Part shown: one piece after another, positions 9,930 through 18,339 of the stretch
Layout: the number at the start of each line of letters is the position of its first letter
Position numbering within the stretch: position 1 is the first letter of the stretch
Notes under the pieces: model-generated
Database searches by the model: none
Seen by the model: the letters and a program-made list of their open reading frames with translations, nothing else
What the model was told of the DNA's origin: nothing
Made by a program: the position numbers and the translations under genes
From: UBA11612 sp964475755
GTDB lineage: Bacteria > Pseudomonadota > Alphaproteobacteria > Rhodospirillales > Rhodospirillaceae
Reading direction: 5' to 3'
DNA: 64,000 bases
Assembly: GCA_964475755.1 (NCBI GenBank)
Contig: CAYYXR010000002.1
Coordinates: 124,001 to 188,000 of the forward strand

Positions 9930-11802
9930 CGCTCTTCTCCGCATAGTGGCTTGCACTGGTGTCGGCAGAATCAGCGTGGGGAAGCACTACAAATTTGGAT
10001 TTATCTGTATTGGTCGCAGACTCAGTTTCGATCAAATTGGCAAAACGAAGCCGGGCATCGGGATGTTTGCCGCCGCCGTATGTTTGAAGCAGCGCCGTCA
10101 GGGGTTCGAAGTCGTCTGAATGACCCATGGGGTAGACGCCGAGCAATGGCGCAACGCTCGAGATGACATTGGCTGCGGTAGGCGCGGCGTTCCAGCCGGC
10201 AGTCGTAAAATTGTAGGTTTCAGGAAGGCCTTGGGGTTCGTCGAGCAGAACCATAACGACGTAGCGCGGGCGATCGATCGGAAACGCTGCGACAAAAGAT
10301 GTGCGACGTGCCGAACGGGCATATCCGCCCTGCGCCGAGACTTTTTCCGCCGATCCGGTTTTACCGCCAACAAAGTATCCTTTTGCGTCGGCTTTGGACG
10401 CCCCTTCCAAGACCACGAGGCGCATGAGGGCGCGCATTTGCGCAGACGTTTCTTCCGATATGACGCGCCGTCCGTCCGGCGGTGTGGGGGCGGTGCGCTT
10501 TACAAGAGTCGGCGGATATAAATGACCGCCGTTGACCAGTGCACCCACAGCGGAAGCAACATGAACGGGCGTTACTGATATGCCGTAGCCAAATGCAATA
10601 TTCATAAGGTTCGATTCACGCCACACGGAGGGATAATGGGGCGTGCCAACTTCGGGCAGTTCCAACCGCAATGGCGACATCAATCCGAGGCGGGATAAAA
10701 ACTCTTGCTGCACATTTGCGCCGAAGTCTTTTGCCATCTTGGCAGCGCCGATATTTGACGAATGAATCAGAACTTCCGGAACCGTGAGCCAGCGTTTTTG
10801 TCCGCGGAAATCATTGATGGTGAAACGTCCGATCGAAATCGGCTCACGGGCGTCATAAAATGTGTCCAAGTGCGACGTGCCGGTTTCGAGAGCCGCAGCA
10901 GCCGTAAAGAGCTTGAAGGTCGAGCCCATTTCATAAAGGCCAAGAGTAGCACGATTGAAGCGTGCGTCGGTGGAGGCTTGACCCATAAACTTGGGGTCGT
11001 AGTCGGGCAGCGATGTAAGGGCGAGAATTTCACCGGTGTTGGCGTCCATGACAACCGCGGCACCGGCTGCCGCATGGAATTTTTTAATTCCGTCCGCAAG
11101 ACCTTGACGGACAGCGTGCTGCACGCGGGCATCGAGGGAAAGCGCCAGGCTATCGGTTTGCGATGATAGTAGTTCGTCGAACGTACGCTCGACGCCCGCA
11201 ATGCCGTGATTGTCCGGGTCGGTATTGCCAAGAACATGTGAAAAAAGCGCGCCTTGCGGGTATACGCGGCTTTCGGAATCCTCGAAATAGACGCCCGGGA
11301 TTCCAAGGTTATTCACGGCAAGTTGTTCAGTCGGCGTGAGGTTGCGGCTCAGATAAATAAACCTTTGGCCGGAACTCAGCCGCTTTAGCACGTCGTCATA
11401 GACAAGATCGGGAAGAGTGGCGGTAAGTTTGTCTGCCGCCTCTCTCGCGTCGATGATCATCTTTGAATCCGCGTAAAGATTTACCGTCGGCACATTTGCG
11501 GCAAGGACAACACCGTTGCGATCAACGATATTGGCGCGGTCAAAAGATCGCGGCGCGTCCTGTTGCACGACAATCGGTGCGGTCCGGTCCACATCGAGGA
11601 CCATTAAGTCGACCAACCGTGCGCCAATGGACGCAAACGCAAGACCAAACAAACTGGCGGTCACGATCAAGCGCATGCGTCCGGTTTCCAGCGCACGTGC
11701 GGCTGTGCCTTGCAGGTGCACTTTCAACTTCCGGCGTGGCTTGACCTCTTCGCCGGGATATAGAAATTGACGGCGTGCGGGAGGGCGAACAGCACGGATC
11801 AT
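9916..11802 (-). CDS. ftsI: peptidoglycan D,D-transpeptidase FtsI (class B penicillin-binding protein)
   Basis: FtsI (PBP3) crosslinks septal peptidoglycan in the periplasm and works with FtsW. The 628-residue protein has a short cytoplasmic tail, one membrane helix at about residues 42-62 (MRLIVTASLFGLAF...), a PBP dimer domain and a C-terminal transpeptidase. The three active-site motifs are visible: STFK (SxxK), SSN in IHSSNIGAAK, and KTG in VGGKTGSAEK. It overlaps ftsL by 4 nt and murE by 14 nt. Confidence 0.96.
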   Translation of the reverse strand: MIRAVRPPARRQFLYPGEEVKPRRKLKVHLQGTAARALETGRMRLIVTASLFGLAFASIGARLVDLMVLDVDRTAPIVVQQDAPRSFDRANIVDRNGVVLAANVPTVNLYADSKMIIDAREAADKLTATLPDLVYDDVLKRLSSGQRFIYLSRNLTPTEQLAVNNLGIPGVYFEDSESRVYPQGALFSHVLGNTDPDNHGIAGVERTFDELLSSQTDSLALSLDARVQHAVRQGLADGIKKFHAAAGAAVVMDANTGEILALTSLPDYDPKFMGQASTDARFNRATLGLYEMGSTFKLFTAAAALETGTSHLDTFYDAREPISIGRFTINDFRGQKRWLTVPEVLIHSSNIGAAKMAKDFGANVQQEFLSRLGLMSPLRLELPEVGTPHYPSVWRESNLMNIAFGYGISVTPVHVASAVGALVNGGHLYPPTLVKRTAPTPPDGRRVISEETSAQMRALMRLVVLEGASKADAKGYFVGGKTGSAEKVSAQGGYARSARRTSFVAAFPIDRPRYVVMVLLDEPQGLPETYNFTTAGWNAAPTAANVISSVAPLLGVYPMGHSDDFEPLTALLQTYGGGKHPDARLRFANLIETESATNTDKSKFVVLPHADSADTSASHYAEKSGAAQ

Positions 11803-12284
11803 CGCGCGCCCTCCGTTTGAATACGTCCCTCAGCGCGAGCCGGCATCAGGTAGCGCTGAATACGGGCAAAAATCGCCGGACCGACGCTGAGGTGTTTCGT
11901 TGCGGGCGCTGCGCTGGAATTATCCGCGCGCGGCCCATTGTTAAATTGCTGGTCTGCGGAAAGAGCTTTGTTCGGTGGTGATTTGATCTCGCCCGCGTAG
12001 GGAATCGGTCCTTCGCGAAACGGCAGATCCGCAAACGATTTTATGTTTTCGATTGTCGGCTGAACAAAACCAAGATGGCTGGCCGATAAACGGCGTAGCC
12101 GTTCGGGATCATTGAAGTACGCCCACTCGGCATCCAGGACCCGTATGGCGTCTTGATCCCGCTCAATTCGTTCTTGCTTGGCCGCGAGCTCTTCTTCAAG
12201 CGCCTGAACCTTGTATTTAAGTAGGAACATCGAAACGCCAACGGCGACGATCAGGACAACCCACATAATCGTTGACGCTCTCAT
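11799..12284 (-). CDS. ftsL: cell division protein FtsL (alphaproteobacterial type)
   Basis: Small bitopic divisome protein of 161 residues. It has a membrane helix at the extreme N-terminus (about residues 5-22) followed by a coiled coil (VQALEEELAAKQERIERDQ) and the segment EWAYFNDPERLRRLSASHLG, characteristic of FtsL-like proteins. The C-terminal third is low-complexity and probably disordered. FtsL is known to act in a trimer with FtsB and FtsQ that activates FtsWI. The assignment rests on topology and on position between rsmH and ftsI, since sequence conservation in this family is low. Confidence 0.88.
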   Translation of the reverse strand: MRASTIMWVVLIVAVGVSMFLLKYKVQALEEELAAKQERIERDQDAIRVLDAEWAYFNDPERLRRLSASHLGFVQPTIENIKSFADLPFREGPIPYAGEIKSPPNKALSADQQFNNGPRADNSSAAPATKHLSVGPAIFARIQRYLMPARAEGRIQTEGAR

Positions 12285-13285
12285 ACCGCGCCCCCTCTGA
12301 CAGAGGTCAGGGACGGCGCGCTGGTCCTTTCCGCAACTCGGAGGCGCGCAGAACGCGCGCGGGGGTTCTTTGCCATCTCGGCATCACGCGGCGTGATCGG
12401 CCGGCGTGAAAGAGATTTGAAGGTCGCAACATTCTGCGTGGGCTTAAGGCTGGCTGGCGCATGACGCGACGGACGGGCAGCCGTGCCTGAGCGAACTTTC
12501 AGAAACGTTTTGACGATGCGGTCTTCCAGAGAATGGAACGAAACAACAGCAAGTATACCGCCGGGCCGAAGTAACTTCTCAGCGCTTAACAATCCGCGCT
12601 CAAGTTCGCCGAGTTCGTCGTTCACCACGATGCGAAGTGCTTGAAAGGTGCGGGTTGCCGGGTCGATGCCGTCATTGGAACGGCGGACCTCGGCGCGAAT
12701 AACGTCTGCCAATCTTAGGGTGCGGGAAAACGGACGCTCGCGGCGCGCTTCAACGATGGCGCGTGCAACGCGGCGGGCATGACGTTCCTCACCGTATGTC
12801 AGAATGATTTCCGCGAGTTCTTTCTCGCTTGCCGTATTTACGATGTCGGCGGCGCTACGACCACTGCGCTCCATGCGCATGTCGAGCGGTCCATCGCGCA
12901 AAAAGGAAAAGCCGCGCGCCCGGTCTTCGATCTGCATGGAACTGATACCAAGATCCAATGCAATGCCATCGACAGAGTTTACGCCTTGCTCGGAGAGTCT
13001 CTGCGCCATGTCGCCAAAACGGCCTTGAAGAAGATGCACGCGATCCGCGAAGCGTTTCGCCAACGTCTGCCCGCGCTCCAATGTTTCCGGGTCGCGGTCG
13101 ATGGCCCAAACCACGCAATCAGCAGCTTCCAGTATGGCGGTCGTGTAACCGCCTGCACCGAAGGTGCCGTCCACATAAACACCACCATCTTTTGGGGCTA
13201 AAGCTTTGATGACTTCGGTGAGCAGAACAGGGATGTGGTCTGGGCGCGCGGCGGTCGCGTTGTCGGAGGGCTCCGCCGCACTCAT
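12281..13285 (-). CDS. rsmH: 16S rRNA (cytosine(1402)-N(4))-methyltransferase RsmH
   Basis: RsmH (MraW) methylates N4 of C1402 in the 30S P site using S-adenosylmethionine. The 334-residue protein begins with HIPVLLTEVIKAL, has the SAM-binding segment GTFGAGGYT, and continues with ALDLGISSMQ and FHSLEDRIVK, all family signatures. It overlaps mraZ and ftsL by 4 nt each, as in most dcw clusters. Confidence 0.97.
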   Translation of the reverse strand: MSAAEPSDNATAARPDHIPVLLTEVIKALAPKDGGVYVDGTFGAGGYTTAILEAADCVVWAIDRDPETLERGQTLAKRFADRVHLLQGRFGDMAQRLSEQGVNSVDGIALDLGISSMQIEDRARGFSFLRDGPLDMRMERSGRSAADIVNTASEKELAEIILTYGEERHARRVARAIVEARRERPFSRTLRLADVIRAEVRRSNDGIDPATRTFQALRIVVNDELGELERGLLSAEKLLRPGGILAVVSFHSLEDRIVKTFLKVRSGTAARPSRHAPASLKPTQNVATFKSLSRRPITPRDAEMAKNPRARSARLRVAERTSAPSLTSVRGGAV

Positions 13286-13731
13286 GGAGTTTCACCGTTG
13301 GTGGATTTCAAGCTGGCGGCGACGCGGCGAAGCTTACCCTGCTTGATCACGGCGAGAGCGGACGGTTCCCAAACCTGAAATTTCCAGCCCCGACCGACAA
13401 AGGTCGCCTGATCCTTCAATTGTGCTTTGGAGATGAATTCATCCGGCAGCACGATGCGGCCATCGCCGTCCAACGGTAGCTCGCGCAGCTCTTCCATGAT
13501 GAGTTCGGCCGCTTCATCCCGCGACGACGGCACAAAGCTATCCGTGAATCCGGAAAGTAGGTTTTCAAAACGGTCGAAGCCGGCGCCTTCAAGACAAGAC
13601 TCAAAAAGTGAGGGATGCAGGGCGACGCTGGTCAGACCGCGCCCGGAAATGACCGCGCGGAATGGCGCGGGCACCGAAACGCGCCCCTTGGCATCAATCT
13701 TATTCGTGAACGTTCCAAAGAACGCTTTCAT
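13282..13731 (-). CDS. mraZ: transcriptional regulator MraZ
   Basis: MraZ is a small DNA-binding protein with two SpoVT/AbrB-like swapped-hairpin domains that regulates the dcw operon it heads. In the 149-residue product both halves carry the DxxxR-type motif: KIDAKGRVSVPAPFR near residue 12 and DGDGRIVLPDEF near residue 90. It is the first gene of the cluster, with a ladder of TGGGN repeats upstream at 13836-13870, consistent with autoregulation. Confidence 0.95.
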   Translation of the reverse strand: MKAFFGTFTNKIDAKGRVSVPAPFRAVISGRGLTSVALHPSLFESCLEGAGFDRFENLLSGFTDSFVPSSRDEAAELIMEELRELPLDGDGRIVLPDEFISKAQLKDQATFVGRGWKFQVWEPSALAVIKQGKLRRVAASLKSTNGETP

Positions 13732-13875
13732 AGCCGAGCCACCCTCTAGCCCGTTCCCCTGCGCCCCGAGCCTCGGCAGACCGACAATGTCCCCAAAGTG
13801 TAAAGAACCCGCAGCGCCGCAAACCTGGACCTAGATGGTATCTCATGGGAATTTATGGGTGTCAATGGGATAAGG
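13732..13875 (-). promoter_or_regulatory. dcw operon leader, predicted promoter and MraZ-type TGGGN repeat array
   Basis: Read on the minus strand, a TTGACA -35 hexamer (13860-13865) stands 17 nt from GATACC (13837-13842), or 19 nt from TACCAT (13835-13840), giving a leader of about 100 nt before mraZ. On the plus strand, pentamers TGGTA (13836), TGGGA (13846), TGGGT (13856) and TGGGA (13866) repeat with an exact 10-nt period. The period matches the TGGGN-plus-5-nt-spacer operator known for MraZ. The array lies directly over the promoter, so repression by occlusion is a reasonable inference. The remaining 13876-14050 stretch holds nothing else I can support. Confidence 0.6.
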
Positions 13876-14050
13876 CTTTAAGTGCTTGGATACGTTCTAA
13901 AATCGTTCCTTGTTGAGACAATGCTTGAGGGGTCCAATTTGTAATAAAATTTCGCGAGTAGCACTGCTTGGGCCCAGGGTTAGACCTACCCCCAAGGGAA
14001 GGCGGTTCCAGGGCTGCTCCGAGGCTTTTCGGGGGCACCGTAAAAATATG

Positions 14051-14073
14051 AAAAATTCGCAGTTTTCCGCGAA
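14051..14073 (-). terminator. rho-independent terminator of rnpB
   Basis: On the minus strand a 7-bp hairpin (TTCGCGG / CTGCGAA with an AAAA loop and one G-U pair) is followed at once by TTTTT. It begins 8 nt after the 3' end of the RNase P RNA, where a terminator is expected. Confidence 0.75.
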
Positions 14074-14080
14074 AAATTAG

Positions 14081-14472
14081 CGCCAGATGGCCTGTAAGCC
14101 GGGTTCTGTCCTCGGCGTTGCCGCCGATGGATGGCCATTCCTCTGGGACGAGCGTCGCCGCTCGCCTCACGCGACCGACCCGGACGGCAGCTCGGAAACC
14201 CGCTTTTCGCCGCGGAAAACCGCGCGAAGGGCCGTCCCTATTTGGTCTTGCTCCAGGTGGGGTTTACCGTGCCGCCCCTGTTACCAGGGGCGCGGTGCGC
14301 TCTTACCGCACCTTTTCACCCTTACCGGCGCCTAAGCGCCTGGCGGTTTGTTTTCTGTGGCACTTTCCCTGGGGTCGCCCCCGCCGGGTGTTACCCGGCA
14401 CCTTGCTTCCGTGGAGCCCGGACTTTCCTCCACCGGGACAAGCCCGGCAGCGGCCATCCGGCCATCTGGCGC
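14081..14472 (-). ncRNA. rnpB: RNase P catalytic RNA (class A)
   Basis: RNase P RNA is the ribozyme that cuts the 5' leader from pre-tRNAs. On the minus strand the 5' region contains the near-universal GAGGAAAGTCCGGGCTCC block (about 14411-14431). The 3' region contains GACAGAACCCGGCTTACAG. The two ends form a perfect 12-bp P1 helix (CGCCAGATGGCC with GGCCATCTGGCG). Length is about 392 nt, normal for a type A RNA. Reading frames across this region on both strands are spurious. Ends are inferred from the P1 helix. Confidence 0.95.
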
Positions 14473-14503
14473 GAGGGGAAAATGGGCGGGTTGCGGCGGA
14501 AGG

Positions 14504-15250
14504 TCAAGCAGGCTTAGAAAAATCAGATACTTCTTTGATAATATTGAAAGTTTCCGGATCAAGATCGCCGTCTACGCGGTTTTGGCGGTAGCGCCGCTGA
14601 AAGGCTCCGATCAGATCCGGCCATCCTGTATCGGCCGACAATATATCTGCGCCCAATTCCTGAGACGCCGGAACGGCATAACCGATTTGCGAGAGCATGG
14701 TTTCGGCTTCCTTTTGATCCGGTTCAACATTGGATGTGCTCACCATCTTCGGCCAACGCCCGATACCCGCGGCGGCCATTCGCTCCCAAGGAAATAGCTC
14801 GCCCGGATCGGTTTTCCGTCCCGGGGCAATGTCCGAGTGGCCCAGTATGTTTTCAGGCGCGATGCCGTGCCGGCCCAAAATGTCCTGTGCCAGGGAGATG
14901 AAGGTCGCTAGCTGAGGCTCTGGGAAAGGGCGGTAACCCCACTCATGGCCCGGATTAACCATCTCGATGCCAATGGACGTACTGTTGATATCGCGCACAC
15001 CCCTCCAATACGACACGCCGGCGTGCCAAGCGCGCATATCTTCAGAGACCAACTGATAGGCGTCGCCGTTCTCATCGATCAGGTAATGCGCGCTGACTTT
15101 CGCATTTTGGTCGCATAGCCGGTCGAGGGCTTGGCGGCAGGTTTCCATGCCGGTGTAATGGATAATCAGGTGACGAACACCGCAATTCCCATCCACTTCG
15201 TTGCGTGGACCGGTGTTGGGTGAGGGTCGTTCGATAAATGTGAGTGCCAT
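14504..15250 (-). CDS. N-acetylmuramoyl-L-alanine amidase, AmpD/AmiD family, with C-terminal peptidoglycan-binding domain
   Basis: A zinc amidase of the Amidase_2 family that cleaves the MurNAc-L-Ala bond. The 248-residue protein has the first His ligand in HLIIHYTG (about residue 31), the IGIEMVNPGHEWGY core, and GHSDIAPGRKTDPG (about 139-152) carrying the second His and the Asp ligand. The last roughly 60 residues fit a PG_binding_1 domain (FQRRYRQNRVDGDLDPET). No signal peptide is seen, so it may act in the cytoplasm on recycled anhydro-muropeptides like AmpD. The C-terminal wall-binding domain is more like AmiD, so localisation is uncertain. It lies downstream of rpoH on the same strand. 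Confidence 0.88.
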   Translation of the reverse strand: MALTFIERPSPNTGPRNEVDGNCGVRHLIIHYTGMETCRQALDRLCDQNAKVSAHYLIDENGDAYQLVSEDMRAWHAGVSYWRGVRDINSTSIGIEMVNPGHEWGYRPFPEPQLATFISLAQDILGRHGIAPENILGHSDIAPGRKTDPGELFPWERMAAAGIGRWPKMVSTSNVEPDQKEAETMLSQIGYAVPASQELGADILSADTGWPDLIGAFQRRYRQNRVDGDLDPETFNIIKEVSDFSKPA

Positions 15251-15264
15251 AAGCGCGCCGCAGA

Positions 15265-15289
15265 AATCCTCTCGCGTGTGTAGAGGATT
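15265..15289. other. hairpin between rpoH and the amidase gene
   Basis: A perfect 8-bp inverted repeat (AATCCTCT / AGAGGATT) with a 9-nt loop lies in the 78-nt gap between rpoH and the amidase gene. No T-run follows on either strand, so it is not a standard terminator. It could tune readthrough or mRNA stability. Confidence 0.35.
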
Positions 15290-15328
15290 CCCGAAGCGCG
15301 CGCAATTCGGCCGGGTTATGGGGTCAGA

Positions 15329-16261
15329 TTAGGCCGTGCCCAATGCATCGTGACCATTGGGACCGGGGCCAATGGCCTGTTTAATTTTCTCAATCGCCTT
15401 GGCTTCGATCTGACGGACACGCTCAGCGGTGAGGCCGTACAATCCGGCAATTTTCGCCAGAGTTGCCGGGCGTTTGGCGAGATAGCGCCGGGTGAGAATC
15501 TCCTGCTCGCGGCGGTCAAGGTTACTCATAGCGGCCTTGAGAATGTCGGATTTCACCTTCCGCTCCTCCGCGTCGGCCACAATTTGTTCAGGGTTTGGCT
15601 CGTCGTCGGCAATGGAATCGCCGAACGTTAAATCTTCGCTGCCCGGAACAGGCTGATGCAGTGAGACGTCGTTCGCGCTCATGCGTTGATCCATCGCAAC
15701 GAGATCATCACGGTTGACCTGGAAATGGTCCGCCAGCGAGTCAATGTCGGCGTCGGTCATATAACGGCGGCCCTCTGCGTGGAGGCCTTGCTTGGCGCGC
15801 TGCAGATTGAAGAACAGGCGTTTCTTCGCCGCGCCGTTGCCGACTTTGATCAACGACCACGTTTGAAGGACGTAGTTGAGGATCGCAGCCCGGATCCACC
15901 AGCGGGCGTAGGTTGAGAAACGAAAACCCTTATCGGGATCGAAGCGTTCTGCAGATTGCAGCAGGCCGATGTTTCCTTCGCCGATAAGATCGCCGACGGG
16001 TACGCCGTAGCCTGAATACTTTTGCGCCATTTTCGGAACAAGGCGCAGGTGGCTACCGATAAGTGCGTCATATGCCGCGCGGTCACCTTTCGTGTACCAC
16101 TTGCGCACAAGGTCACGCTCTTCGCGTTCCGTCAAAACAGGGAAGTGTTTGATTTGTTCGAGATAGGCGCTGTACTCAGCGCGGGCGCTCGAACCGGCGC
16201 CTGAGCCGGCCACAGTGTACGCCGGCAGGGTGGTTCTCGGATTGTGAGCCGCGTTGGCCAT
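15329..16261 (-). CDS. rpoH: RNA polymerase sigma factor RpoH (sigma-32)
   Basis: Heat-shock sigma factor that directs RNA polymerase to chaperone and protease promoters. The 310-residue protein has region 2 (GDLIGEGNIGLLQSAERFD, then FRFSTYARWWIRAAI). The RpoH-box-like segment KKRLFFNLQ separates it from housekeeping sigma factors. Region 4 is recognisable as REQEILTRRYL and LTAERVRQIEAKAIEKIK. The start at 16261 yields a typical length. The upstream region has a plausible promoter overlapped by palindromes (16322-16374). Alphaproteobacteria often carry two rpoH genes, and whether this is the principal copy is unknown. Confidence 0.95.
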   Translation of the reverse strand: MANAAHNPRTTLPAYTVAGSGAGSSARAEYSAYLEQIKHFPVLTEREERDLVRKWYTKGDRAAYDALIGSHLRLVPKMAQKYSGYGVPVGDLIGEGNIGLLQSAERFDPDKGFRFSTYARWWIRAAILNYVLQTWSLIKVGNGAAKKRLFFNLQRAKQGLHAEGRRYMTDADIDSLADHFQVNRDDLVAMDQRMSANDVSLHQPVPGSEDLTFGDSIADDEPNPEQIVADAEERKVKSDILKAAMSNLDRREQEILTRRYLAKRPATLAKIAGLYGLTAERVRQIEAKAIEKIKQAIGPGPNGHDALGTA

Positions 16262-16321
16262 GGTAGCGTCCTTTCGTTCGCCCCCAGTTGCCTTCGGTCA
16301 CCCCTCTAACCTCCAACCCCA

Positions 16322-16374
16322 ATAAGAGACTAAATTAGTCCTATTTTCAAGGATAATAGGGGACTATTTTAGTC
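16322..16374 (-). promoter_or_regulatory. predicted rpoH promoter overlapped by two palindromic operator-like sites
   Basis: On the minus strand TTGAAA (16345-16350) is separated by 17 nt from TCTTAT (16322-16327), giving a leader of about 55-60 nt before rpoH. The spacer is filled by a palindrome, GACTAAATTAGTC (16328-16340). A second near-identical palindrome, GACTATTTTAGTC (16362-16374), lies just upstream of the -35. Their centres are 34 nt apart. Between them is a CCTATT...AATAGG dyad (16340-16360). The region is divergent towards the acyl-CoA dehydrogenase gene, so a bound dimer could affect both. The regulator is unknown. Confidence 0.55.
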
Positions 16375-16554
16375 CATTTAATCAAGCCCTTAGCCGAAAT
16401 GCCCGCGGCGAGCCGCCAAAACCCGTAGAATTCTTGGCAAGTTGACGGGACTTGGCAAAGCACTAATTTAGCGGCGCGCTGTTGATGCGGGAGGACAGCA
16501 TCGTCAGCCAAATCTATAAGTTTTGAAATCAAACCACATCACTGAGGCGGAATC

Positions 16555-18339
16555 ATGACCACCTACACCGCTCCGTTGCGAGATATGAGATTTGTCGCGC
16601 ACGAGCTTTTTGACGTAACCGGAACTCTGTCAAAGCTTCCCGGCTTTGACGAGCTGAGCGCCGACATCGTGGATGCGGTGTTGGAAGAATGCGCGAAGCT
16701 TTGCCAGGAAGTGCTGCACCCACTCAATCAGGCGGGAGATGCCGAAGGATGCACGTTCAAGGACGGTGAAGTCAAAATGCCCAAGGGCTTCAAGGAAGCC
16801 TACAAGCAATATGCTGAAGGTGGATGGTGTGGGTTGACGGCCAGTCCCGAATACGGCGGACAAGGGCTGCCCGAAGCGCTCGACTATTTTGTCGCCGAAA
16901 TGATCGGTTCGGCCAATTTGTCTCTCGGTCTTTATCCGGGATTGACGCAAGGCACGATCACGACCTTGTCCGCGCTTGGCACCGATGAGCAGAAAAAGGC
17001 GTATTTACCCAAACTCGTGAGCGGCGAGTGGCAAGGCACCATGTGTCTAACGGAATCTCATGCCGGATCTGATTTAGGGATGCTGCGCACCAAAGCGGAA
17101 CCGAACGGCGACGGCACGTATAGTATTTCCGGTACTAAAATTTTTATTTCTTCCGGCGAACACGACCTGACCGACAACATTATTCATCTGGTGTTGGCAC
17201 GGCTGCCCGATGCGCCGTCCGGGACGCGCGGAATTTCGATGTTTCTCGTACCGAAAGTTCTGTTGAAAGACGATGGATCTTTGGGAGAACGCAATAAAGT
17301 CGCGGCGGGGTCTATCGAACACAAGATGGGCATGAAAGCGTCTGTGACTTGCGTCATGAACTTTGACGGCGCCAAGGGTTGGCTCGTCGGCGAAGAGCAT
17401 AAAGGTCTCGCCGGCATGTTCGTGATGATGAACAAGGAGCGTCTGTTCGTCGGAGGGCAGGGGATCAGTATCGCCGAACTCGCCTACCAGAACGCCGCTG
17501 TTTACGCGAAGGAGCGGCTACAAGGACGCGCTGCTGATGGCGTGGCGAACCCGGATAAACCGGCCGACCCCATTATCGTACATCCTGATATTCGCAACCG
17601 TCTGATGTTTTCGCGTTCCATCGTGGAAGCGGAGCGCGCGCTCTCCGTTTGGACACACATGCAGGCGGATATTTCGCACAAACACAAAGACGCCTCCGTG
17701 CGCCAAAAAGCGGACGACATGGTTGGGCTCATGACGCCCATCGTTAAGGCGGCAGGTACGGATTTTGGATCTGAGATTGCAAACACCTGTCTGCAAGTGT
17801 TTGGCGGTCACGGTTATATTCGTGAGCACGGCATGGAACAGATGGTGCGCGATGTGCGCATTACGCAAATCTACGAAGGGACCAATGCGATTCAGGCCAT
17901 GGATCTGGTGGGTAGAAAACTTGGTTTGGACAACGGGCGTCTCTTCAAAGGCTGGGTTAGCGAAGTGGAAAGCCTGCTGAAACGTATCGAAGGCCGGAAC
18001 GATTTTGCGGAATTCGCAGGGCCCTTGAAGGATGCCATGGACCGATTGCAGGCGTGCACAGTGTGGCTGTTCGAAGAATCGAAGAACGATCCGAACGCGC
18101 GCGGCGCAGCGGCTTGCGATTACTTGCGGCTTTTTGCGTTGACGTCATTTGCCTGGATTTGGACTCTCATGGCGGAAAAAGCGCTCGAAAAGAAGAACGG
18201 CTCGGACTCGTATTACGATACGAAGCTTCAAATCGGCCGGTACTTCATGCGCCGCGTGTTGCCGCAAGTGGCCGGACTGGACGCCGTTATCCGTGCGGGC
18301 AGCAATTCCATGATGTCTTTGGCGGAAGCAGCGTTCTGA
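16555..18339 (+). CDS. acyl-CoA dehydrogenase with extended C-terminus (FadE/DmdC-like)
   Basis: FAD-dependent enzyme that introduces the alpha,beta double bond into an acyl-CoA. The 594-residue protein is longer than the roughly 380-residue short-chain type because of extra terminal domains, as in the DmdC/FadE-like group. Visible motifs are CLTESHAGSDLG (FAD/substrate binding), FGGHGYIREHGMEQ, and QIYEGTNAIQ. The Glu of the last motif (E441) matches the catalytic base position. The substrate cannot be read from sequence. The ATG at 16555 has a GAGGCGG ribosome-binding sequence. The stop codon touches the next gene, an AsmA-like protein. Confidence 0.9.
   Translation: MTTYTAPLRDMRFVAHELFDVTGTLSKLPGFDELSADIVDAVLEECAKLCQEVLHPLNQAGDAEGCTFKDGEVKMPKGFKEAYKQYAEGGWCGLTASPEYGGQGLPEALDYFVAEMIGSANLSLGLYPGLTQGTITTLSALGTDEQKKAYLPKLVSGEWQGTMCLTESHAGSDLGMLRTKAEPNGDGTYSISGTKIFISSGEHDLTDNIIHLVLARLPDAPSGTRGISMFLVPKVLLKDDGSLGERNKVAAGSIEHKMGMKASVTCVMNFDGAKGWLVGEEHKGLAGMFVMMNKERLFVGGQGISIAELAYQNAAVYAKERLQGRAADGVANPDKPADPIIVHPDIRNRLMFSRSIVEAERALSVWTHMQADISHKHKDASVRQKADDMVGLMTPIVKAAGTDFGSEIANTCLQVFGGHGYIREHGMEQMVRDVRITQIYEGTNAIQAMDLVGRKLGLDNGRLFKGWVSEVESLLKRIEGRNDFAEFAGPLKDAMDRLQACTVWLFEESKNDPNARGAAACDYLRLFALTSFAWIWTLMAEKALEKKNGSDSYYDTKLQIGRYFMRRVLPQVAGLDAVIRAGSNSMMSLAEAAF

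Noticed and set aside
13862..14591. Open frames on both strands over the RNase P RNA (up to 157 codons)
   Set aside because: The region folds as a class A RNase P RNA with the conserved sequence blocks, so the frames are by-products of its GC content.
16340..16360. Sigma-32 (RpoH-type) autoregulated promoter ahead of rpoH
   Set aside because: CTTGAA is present, but no CCCCAT-like -10 lies at the required spacing. A sigma-70-like pair fits better.
18054..18338. ATG start of the AsmA-like frame inside the dehydrogenase gene
   Set aside because: The 95 residues encoded there do not look like AsmA and fully overlap a conserved gene in another frame. The membrane anchor begins after 18339.
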